Source of the DNA: Candidatus Peregrinibacteria bacterium
GTDB taxonomy: Bacteria; Patescibacteriota; Gracilibacteria; UM-FILTER-43-11; JACRIE01
Assembly: GCA_016220165.1 (NCBI GenBank)
Contig: JACRIE010000022.1
Location: 17,009-81,008, forward strand
Direction: 5' to 3'
DNA: 64,000 nucleotides
The translations under genes and the position numbers were made by a program. A model generated the notes under the pieces. The model worked only from the letters and a program-made list of their open reading frames with translations, did not search any database and was not told the origin of the DNA. Shown here in pieces: positions 1 to 6,275 of the stretch. Numbering within the stretch: position 1 is the stretch's first letter; every line of letters begins with the position of its first letter.

Positions 1-1791
1 GTGCTGGAAGAGAAAAAAGCGCCGTTTTACCAATGGTTCGTGGGTGGAAAATGTAACATCGTGGAGAACGCGCTTGACCGACATATTGGCACGCCCATTG
101 AACGAAAAAACGCGATCCTATGGGAAGGAAATTCAGGAAAATCCAAAAGGTTTACCTATGGACAGCTCTATCGTGCCGTCAATCGGATGGCCAACGGCCT
201 CAAGCACCTGGGGGTTGTCAAAGGCGATCGCGTCGTGATCTATTTGCAGAACATTCCGGAGACCGCGATCAGTATGCTGGCCGCAGCGAAGATCGGCGCC
301 GTGCATTCCGTGGTGTACGGCGGTTTTTCCGCGCATGCCCTCAAAACGCGTGTTGAAGACGCGGAGGCAAAAGTCGTGGTCACCTCGGATATCGGATATC
401 GCCGGGACAAAACCATCGATATGAAATCGATCGTCGATGAAGTGTTGCAGGGATGTAAATGCGTACAAAAAGTGATCGTGGTGAAACAAAATAATGAACC
501 AACACCCACGGCAAAAAAACGCGGTAGTCGTAGGGACACGCCACGGCGCGTCTTCCCCGAAACCCATATGGAACCGCATCGCGACGTCTTTTACAACCAT
601 TTGATCGCGCACGAATCCGAAGAATGTCCGACAGAAAGAATGGATGCGGAAGACCCATTGTTTATTTTGTACACCTCGGGTACCACGGGGACTCCAAAAG
701 GCGTTGTCCACGTGCACGGCGGCTACATGGTGGGCATCCATAAAACATTTCAAACTGTTTTTGATATCCAATCAAAGGATACCTTCTGGTGCACCGCAGA
801 TCCCGGATGGATCACGGGCCACAGTTATACCGTGTACGCGCCGCTCATGGCCGGCATCACCACAATCCTGTTTGAGGGTGTGCAGGACTATCCGAAGCCC
901 GATCGCCTCTGGAACATGGTGGAAAAATACAACGTAACCATTTTCTACACAGCGCCCACGTTGATCCGGGCGCTCATGCGCTACGGAGATCAATGGCCTA
1001 AAAAACACAATCTCAACTCTTTGCGCCTCCTCGGTTCCGTGGGCGAACCCATCAATCCAGAAGCATGGCGCTGGTACTACACAGTAATCGGCCAAAAAAA
1101 GTGTCCTATTATGGACACATGGTGGCAGACGGAAACCGGTATGTTTATGATCACGCCTTTTGTTACCATGTCGCTCAAAGCCAGTTCTGCCACCAAACCT
1201 TTTCCCGGAATTCAGGCCGAAGTCGTGGATGCACAAGGCAAAAAGGTAGCTCCTGGAAAAGGCGGATATTTGGTTATCAAAAATCCATGGCCTGCCATGC
1301 TTCGGACCATTTATAAAAATCCAAAACGCTATTTAGAGACCTATTGGAAAAAAATTCCCGGCTGGTACCTAACCGGCGACATGGCCCACAAAGACAAGGA
1401 CGGCTATTTTTGGATTCAGGGACGTTCTGACGACGTGCTCAAAATCGCGGGACACCGCATCGGCAGCGTCGAGGTGGAAAGCGCGCTCGTATCGCATCCA
1501 TCCGTGGCCGAAGCCGGCGTCATCGGAAAACCCGATCCCGTCAAAGGCGAAACTATCAAGGCATTCGTGGTATTAAAAAAAGGCGTCTCCATCGGAGCGC
1601 GTCATGGCGAAGAGTTGAAAGAAAAATTAAAAAATCATGTTCGCCATGAAATCGGTCCGATTGCGGTCATGGAAGAAATCGAATACATCGACCAGCTTCC
1701 AAAAACACGAAGCGGGAAAATCATGAGGCGCGTGCTCCGCGCGCGCGAACTCGGCCAAGACGCCGGAGACGTAAGCACACTGGCGGATTGA
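1..1791 (+). CDS. acsA: AMP-forming acetyl-CoA synthetase, 5'-truncated by the window edge
   Basis: Activates acetate with ATP and CoA to acetyl-CoA via acetyl-AMP in the cytoplasm. The reading frame is open from base 1, and the visible protein (596 residues) begins at PFYQWFVGGK, which in full-length enzymes (about 650 residues) lies some 40-60 residues in, so the true start is probably upstream. The adenylation P-loop YTSGTTGTPKG is at residues 224-234, WWQTETG at 374-380, and the C-terminal PKTRSGKIMRR has catalytic Lys573, the site acetylated in characterised Acs. Residues about 176-185 (RGSRRDTPRR) are an in-frame repeat insertion. It ends convergently 22 bp from the DUF4012 gene. An AMP-forming enzyme is less usual in CPR genomes than the ADP-forming one (family knowledge). 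Confidence 0.95.
   Translation: MLEEKKAPFYQWFVGGKCNIVENALDRHIGTPIERKNAILWEGNSGKSKRFTYGQLYRAVNRMANGLKHLGVVKGDRVVIYLQNIPETAISMLAAAKIGAVHSVVYGGFSAHALKTRVEDAEAKVVVTSDIGYRRDKTIDMKSIVDEVLQGCKCVQKVIVVKQNNEPTPTAKKRGSRRDTPRRVFPETHMEPHRDVFYNHLIAHESEECPTERMDAEDPLFILYTSGTTGTPKGVVHVHGGYMVGIHKTFQTVFDIQSKDTFWCTADPGWITGHSYTVYAPLMAGITTILFEGVQDYPKPDRLWNMVEKYNVTIFYTAPTLIRALMRYGDQWPKKHNLNSLRLLGSVGEPINPEAWRWYYTVIGQKKCPIMDTWWQTETGMFMITPFVTMSLKASSATKPFPGIQAEVVDAQGKKVAPGKGGYLVIKNPWPAMLRTIYKNPKRYLETYWKKIPGWYLTGDMAHKDKDGYFWIQGRSDDVLKIAGHRIGSVEVESALVSHPSVAEAGVIGKPDPVKGETIKAFVVLKKGVSIGARHGEELKEKLKNHVRHEIGPIAVMEEIEYIDQLPKTRSGKIMRRVLRARELGQDAGDVSTLAD
530..552. repeat. Degenerate GTAGGG/GCCACGGC palindromic repeat inside acsA
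   Basis: A GTAGGGACACG-CCACGGCGCGTC segment lies in frame inside acsA. It resembles the longer palindrome in korA at 37121-37144, matching at about 18 of 24 positions. It encodes part of a basic loop (RGSRRDTPRR) absent from typical Acs proteins. The symmetry here is imperfect, suggesting a decayed copy. Confidence 0.5.
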
Positions 1792-1813
1792 TCCTCTTGT
1801 CAGGTGTCAGATG

Positions 1814-3526
1814 TTATCTTTGCACCACGGTAATCTCTTTTGGATCCGATTGAATCGCGTTTTTGTTGCGGTCACGGATACCCTTCATTGAAATCCTATA
1901 TTGCTCTAAGGGTTGGCTTGTGATACCGGAAAGGCTAAGACGCGTGACTGCCTGATCCGTTGAAACGCTTTCGATTTTTACCGTGTCTGTCGTGGGACTG
2001 ATCGCGTTTATGTCCTGGATCGTGTAATTCGCGGGATTATTCACGCTCACGTCATCCATCGGTTCGCTCCATAAAAGACTAATCTGACTCAGGGTGTCGA
2101 ACTTTTGTTCCAGAACGTAAGGAGGGGTAGTATCCGGCTGAACATGTAGCGTCAGATCGGTATCGCCCAGCAAAGAACCGCGCCAAAAAGCTTTGTCCTC
2201 GCGCGCGTCGAAGATATCGCTCTCCAGCATCGAGTCGCGGGGGCCCGTGATAGCCACGAGATAATTCGTGCGATCCGCGGATTGTTTGGTCAGACGCAAT
2301 CGATAATCGCTGCCTGAAAAAAGATTCCTCGGCAGCGTGTAATCATACGTCCACTCCGCGCTGGGTTTTTCATCCGTGAGTTGCACAACCGTGCCGATCA
2401 TTTGAAATTGAGAAGTGAGTTCAATTTTGCTTCCATCCGGCATATAAGAAATCGTGTATCCAACCGGTAAAATCACGCGCAAATAGCCGCGGTAAGGATC
2501 ACTGTAACTGTTGAGCTTTCCCGGAAAATTGAGTTCCACTTTCAAGTGCGCGGTCGGAACGGGCGTGCTGAGATCAACATAATATTCCGCGTTTTTAAGT
2601 AAATAACGATCCGCTTTTTTGCTACCAAGATTCGCGAGATTGAGTCCCAAAAAATCGCTTCCCATACTCTGAAGGCGCGATTCCGTAATCGCGCCGGGAT
2701 ACGTCAGCGCGTTCCCCCATCCGCGCGCGATAACCTTCGCTTCCAACGCGGGCTTTTTGAACCAAAAATAAAGATCTTTTTGGTCTATGGCGCTGGATAA
2801 AACATTGCGAGTGCGAAAAGGACTCCAAAACATTTTAGAAGTCAGGCTTTGAGCGAGTTCTTTTAAAACATCCTTTCGACTCGCGAGCGCGGCAAGGTTG
2901 TGGCGATCGACATTCCCGACCTGAAATTCAAGAAAAGAAAACAGGTTCTTTGAATCAACGGATTGATTTTTAATCGACACCGAGCCCAATTCTTTAAGTA
3001 AGTCTTCAATCACCTTGAAATTCATCACGACGACGCCATCAATGTCGCTCGAAGGGAATTTCTTTTGATAAAAATCAACAATCGTTTTCGCCGCGTCAGG
3101 AAAATTGGGATCCCAATTCGCGTCGCGAAAAGTATATCCCTGATACCATTCGTTTTTTAGAAGTTCCTCTTGGGGATAGGGCGGTGTGACGTAAGAAGAC
3201 GTGTCCACTTCATAGGAATTATGGAACGAAAACGACGTAGGAATCCCAAAAAGCAGATTCAGATTCGCGTACGCAGTCACAAATCCGCCTCCGGGTCGCA
3301 GTTCGTCATTATTCTGGAACACAATAAGATATTCTTTGTAGCCGAACGCTGAATCCCAAAAATGATTAACAAAAAAACGAAACCGCTCTAAAAAAACATA
3401 AAACCCAAGCAATAAAAAAACGAGAACGCTTCCTAAAATTATTAAAAAAGGCCAACGCCGGGAAGGGGGTCTTGGTATGAGGAGCGACCGTCTTGTAGCG
3501 GCAAATTTTTCCAATGAATATTTCAA
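1814..3526 (-). CDS. DUF4012-family membrane-anchored protein with C-terminal Ig-like domain
   Basis: Function unknown; DUF4012 proteins are common in CPR and Actinobacteria and are thought to be surface exposed. The 570-residue product has a basic N-terminus, one membrane helix at about residues 26-46 (WPFLIILGSVLVFLLLGFYV), and the family signature QNNDELRPGGGFVTAYA shortly after. The last 100 residues (from DTTPPYVLEQKF, with LLWSEPMDD) resemble a bacterial Ig-like/SbsA-type domain. The start is a TTG at 3526; no ATG with better support lies nearby. It diverges from the nitroreductase gene and converges on acsA. Confidence 0.8.
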   Translation of the reverse strand: MKYSLEKFAATRRSLLIPRPPSRRWPFLIILGSVLVFLLLGFYVFLERFRFFVNHFWDSAFGYKEYLIVFQNNDELRPGGGFVTAYANLNLLFGIPTSFSFHNSYEVDTSSYVTPPYPQEELLKNEWYQGYTFRDANWDPNFPDAAKTIVDFYQKKFPSSDIDGVVVMNFKVIEDLLKELGSVSIKNQSVDSKNLFSFLEFQVGNVDRHNLAALASRKDVLKELAQSLTSKMFWSPFRTRNVLSSAIDQKDLYFWFKKPALEAKVIARGWGNALTYPGAITESRLQSMGSDFLGLNLANLGSKKADRYLLKNAEYYVDLSTPVPTAHLKVELNFPGKLNSYSDPYRGYLRVILPVGYTISYMPDGSKIELTSQFQMIGTVVQLTDEKPSAEWTYDYTLPRNLFSGSDYRLRLTKQSADRTNYLVAITGPRDSMLESDIFDAREDKAFWRGSLLGDTDLTLHVQPDTTPPYVLEQKFDTLSQISLLWSEPMDDVSVNNPANYTIQDINAISPTTDTVKIESVSTDQAVTRLSLSGITSQPLEQYRISMKGIRDRNKNAIQSDPKEITVVQR

Positions 3527-3536
3527 TTAAAATCCA

Positions 3537-3542
3537 TATAAT
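3537..3542 (+). promoter_or_regulatory. Candidate -10 box for the nitroreductase gene
   Basis: TATAAT lies 28 bp before the ATG at 3571 in the short divergent gap. No good -35 is visible at the usual distance, so this rests on the -10 alone. Confidence 0.35.
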
Positions 3543-3570
3543 GATAGTTGAAAATTAATCTTGAGCAAGC

Positions 3571-4152
3571 ATGAACATCGTTGACCTGATCAAGACACGC
3601 CGCAGTGTCCGAAATTATCAACAAAAACCTGTTCCAAAAGCGCTTTTTCAGCAAGTTCTGGAAGCGGGTATTTGGGCGCCGTCAAGCCGCAATCAACAGC
3701 CCTGGCGCTTCATTGCCATGAGCCATCCCGACAAACGGAATGAGCTCGCGCGCGAGGCTAAAATTCAGCTCGCCGAGTTCCTGGAAACACAAGAAGCCGC
3801 GTCCAAATACGGCGCGCCTGCGGTGGAACGCTTCAAAAAACGGGCGACGGGCGAAGGAGACACCCTGCTCTACAACGCCCCCGTCATCCTGTTCGTCATA
3901 CAGACAAAACCGGTCGACAGCGATCTGGATTACGGACTATGCCTCGAAAACATGATGCTCTGCGCGCACGGCATAGGACTGGGAACCTGTCCCATCGGCC
4001 TCGCGATTCCGCTCAATAATTCAAAAACAGCGCGGGAAATACTGAAGTTAAAAACACCCGAAAAAATCGTCCTGGCATTATCTCTGGGTTTTCCCGATGA
4101 GGCGCCGTCACCGACTGAACGTCGTCTGGACGTTATCCAATGGGTAGAATAA
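3571..4152 (+). CDS. Nitroreductase-family FMN oxidoreductase
   Basis: Predicted NAD(P)H-dependent flavoprotein reducing nitro compounds, quinones or similar acceptors; the physiological substrate cannot be read from sequence. The 193-residue length is normal. The N-terminal RRSVRNYQQKPVP and APSSRNQQPWRF match the FMN phosphate-binding region (about residues 11-47), and the C-terminal half has the conserved GIGTC-like segment GLGTCPIGLAIP plus LSLGFPDE. It is followed by ldh after 51 bp on the same strand. The gap contains an imperfect ACAGAAG/CTTCTGT hairpin. Confidence 0.9.
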   Translation: MNIVDLIKTRRSVRNYQQKPVPKALFQQVLEAGIWAPSSRNQQPWRFIAMSHPDKRNELAREAKIQLAEFLETQEAASKYGAPAVERFKKRATGEGDTLLYNAPVILFVIQTKPVDSDLDYGLCLENMMLCAHGIGLGTCPIGLAIPLNNSKTAREILKLKTPEKIVLALSLGFPDEAPSPTERRLDVIQWVE

Positions 4153-4203
4153 ACTACAGAAGGCGATGATCCCTATCTTCGTCTTCTGTAAAAAATATAA
4201 AAA

Positions 4204-5154
4204 ATGAAAAAAGATTTGAATTCAATGATGTGTAGCCATCGTAGCACGATCGCGGTTGTGGGCACCGGCATGGTGGGCTCTTCCTTTGCCTATGCCGCGC
4301 TCATCCGCGGGCTCGCCGCCGAAATCATTCTCATCGACGCCTCTGAAGAACGGGAGCAGGGTGAAGTGATGGATTTGGCGCATGGACTCATCGGAAGTGA
4401 AACGGGCAACGTGCGCGGTGGACAGCTTAAAGACTGCCAACAGGCTGACATCATCGTCATCACGGCAGGCGCGGCGCAAAAACTGGGAGAAACCCGTCTG
4501 GATTTGGTGAATAAAAATGTGGGAGTCCTAAAATCCATTATTAAGGGTATGGGGGATCTTCGTCCAAGCGCCATTGTCGTTATTGTTTCAAATCCCGTCG
4601 ACATTTTGACGTACATGGCTCGCAAACTCATCCGACTGCCTGAAAATCAAATTATTGGAACTGGAACCTCTTTGGACACGGCTCGCTTCCGCTACCTTAT
4701 CAGCCGGGAGCTGAACGTCAACTTGCATAACGTCCATGGTTATATTTTAGGAGAACACGGCGACAGCGAAGTTCCTGCCTGGAGTTTGACCACGGTTGGA
4801 GGCGTGAAAGCCACGGAACTGCTTTCCGCCGCGCAACAAAAAAAAATTTTTGAAGGCACCAAAAACGCGGCCTATCAAATCATTCAACGCAAGCAGGCCA
4901 CCTATTACGGCATCGGAATCACGATCGTAGGATTGGTGGAACGCATAGTCTACGACCAAAAATCAATCGTCCCAGTCTCCGTCAACCCGAAGGGCCTGTA
5001 CGGCATCCGCGACATCTCCATAGGAATCACGGCCGTTTTGGGCGTTCAGGGAATCAAAAAGGTATGGGAACTCCCCTTGAGTGTCAGCGAAAAAAAGAAA
5101 CTCGTTCAATCGGCCGCCGCGCTAAAGGCGATCTTAAAAAAGATCAAGTTGTAA
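4204..5154 (+). CDS. ldh: L-lactate dehydrogenase
   Basis: Interconverts pyruvate and L-lactate with NADH, allowing redox balancing in fermentation. Rossmann motif GTGMVG is at residues 20-25, catalytic His185 sits in GEHGDSEVP, and the substrate Arg is in LDTARF (Arg161). Specificity loop AGAAQKLGETRLDL has Gln at position 92 where malate dehydrogenases carry Arg, which supports lactate over malate. Length (316) is normal. An N-terminal stretch of about 13 residues precedes the core, so the start could be the ATG at 4228 or 4231 instead. Confidence 0.94.
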   Translation: MKKDLNSMMCSHRSTIAVVGTGMVGSSFAYAALIRGLAAEIILIDASEEREQGEVMDLAHGLIGSETGNVRGGQLKDCQQADIIVITAGAAQKLGETRLDLVNKNVGVLKSIIKGMGDLRPSAIVVIVSNPVDILTYMARKLIRLPENQIIGTGTSLDTARFRYLISRELNVNLHNVHGYILGEHGDSEVPAWSLTTVGGVKATELLSAAQQKKIFEGTKNAAYQIIQRKQATYYGIGITIVGLVERIVYDQKSIVPVSVNPKGLYGIRDISIGITAVLGVQGIKKVWELPLSVSEKKKLVQSAAALKAILKKIKL

Positions 5155-5202
5155 AATAATAATTTTATTGTATAATAGCCTACTATTTCTATAGTAAAGG
5201 CT
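5149..5202 (+). promoter_or_regulatory. Promoter with overlapping inverted repeat upstream of the orphan gene
   Basis: TTGTAA (5149-5154) and TATAAT (5171-5176) are separated by 16 bp. Immediately downstream, AGCC-TACTAT (5177-5186) and ATAGTA-AAGGCT (5191-5202) form an inverted repeat around TTCT that ends at the ATG (5203). The expected transcription start lies inside the repeat, so it could be an operator or a 5' hairpin. Confidence 0.6.
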
Positions 5203-6213
5203 ATGTCTCCCTCCACCTGCTCACTTTTCCCAGAAAGAACCCCGCTGCTCTGCCAAAGGCATGCAGTGGCAGAAATAAGCCAGGGGACTTGTGTGCAAGA
5301 ATGTCGGATAGCTCTTGAAGAAGCCCTAAGAAGAGGATCTGCAGAAGCTACCGATCCTCAAAATTTTTGGCGGAACGCACACGACGGCCTTATCGAAAAA
5401 TTAGAAGACAGCCCTCTGAGAGACGCGCTGATTGAAGAAGTGGAAAGCATACGCCTTGGACTCCTGACGGCGGGAGATCCTGTATGCCAAAGGCTATCTC
5501 TAAAATCACACCGCGCAGCGATTCTCGATTTTTCCTATACGGACGCGCAAAGAGCATTAAAAAACACGGCAAAACTATGCTTTGACAGTGGAAATTATCA
5601 CCAGGGAATACAATGCATCGCCCGACTTCTCAGTTGCGGCCAACATCTGATCGCGGACATCGGAACCATGGGGGCGGCAATGAACGGAGCCCATCAGACA
5701 AACCGTCATCCCGAGGCGCTTAGGCTGGCAATACATTGCGCTCAAATAGAAGAAACGTATACATCGCTGGGAATTGCGGCACAGTCTGCCGCACAACTAA
5801 GGCTTGATGGAATTGCCCTGCGCTACGCAGAAAGGCTATTGGAAAAAAGATTCGAAAAGCCGACCCTTCAACTGGCGGCCCAGGCGGCCCGCCGTCTTAA
5901 AAAATGGAAAACGGCATTCCTATTAATCAATCAAGGGCTCTCATATAAGGATAACTCACGCGGATATCAAAAGCTAATGATTGAAATGCTGCTACATTCC
6001 GGCTGGGTTCCGGAGCCAGGACTCGCCCGGCAACTGAGCAGAATAGACCTGACGAACATTGTAAACGGTTTAAGATCCGGAATCAACGAATCGGGAATCA
6101 ATCCGAATTTACTTCTGGTGATCTCAATATTGTATCGAACGCTTGGCAGAGAAGAGGAGGCGAATCGATTTCAGAAACGACATGAACGTCGTTTCGCCGC
6201 CGTGTCGTTATAA
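5203..6213 (+). CDS. Hypothetical alpha-helical protein, TPR-like
   Basis: Not recognised. The 336-residue product has no signal peptide or membrane segment. The first 35 residues hold four cysteines (6, 17, 29, 33). The rest is alanine- and leucine-rich with helix-pair spacing reminiscent of tetratricopeptide or SEL1-type repeats (for example NTAKLCFDSGNYHQGIQCIA and AAQAARRLKKWKTAFLLINQ), suggesting a scaffold or regulatory role. It has its own promoter with an inverted repeat, and dinG follows after 62 bp. The start follows the palindrome directly with no clear ribosome binding site. Confidence 0.6.
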   Translation: MSPSTCSLFPERTPLLCQRHAVAEISQGTCVQECRIALEEALRRGSAEATDPQNFWRNAHDGLIEKLEDSPLRDALIEEVESIRLGLLTAGDPVCQRLSLKSHRAAILDFSYTDAQRALKNTAKLCFDSGNYHQGIQCIARLLSCGQHLIADIGTMGAAMNGAHQTNRHPEALRLAIHCAQIEETYTSLGIAAQSAAQLRLDGIALRYAERLLEKRFEKPTLQLAAQAARRLKKWKTAFLLINQGLSYKDNSRGYQKLMIEMLLHSGWVPEPGLARQLSRIDLTNIVNGLRSGINESGINPNLLLVISILYRTLGREEEANRFQKRHERRFAAVSL

Positions 6214-6275
6214 TATTTCCAGATGAAAAAAACCCATGCGTCTGCTAGCATAAAAGACGACTTCGCTTTTTTCAT

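Noticed and set aside
133-771. 212-codon open frame on the minus strand inside acsA
   Set aside because: It is antisense to a well-conserved gene, has His/Phe-rich composition typical of a shadow frame, and resembles nothing.
4153-4203. Intrinsic terminator between the nitroreductase and ldh genes
   Set aside because: The ACAGAAG/CTTCTGT hairpin is followed by A residues, not T residues, on the coding strand, so it does not fit a rho-independent terminator.
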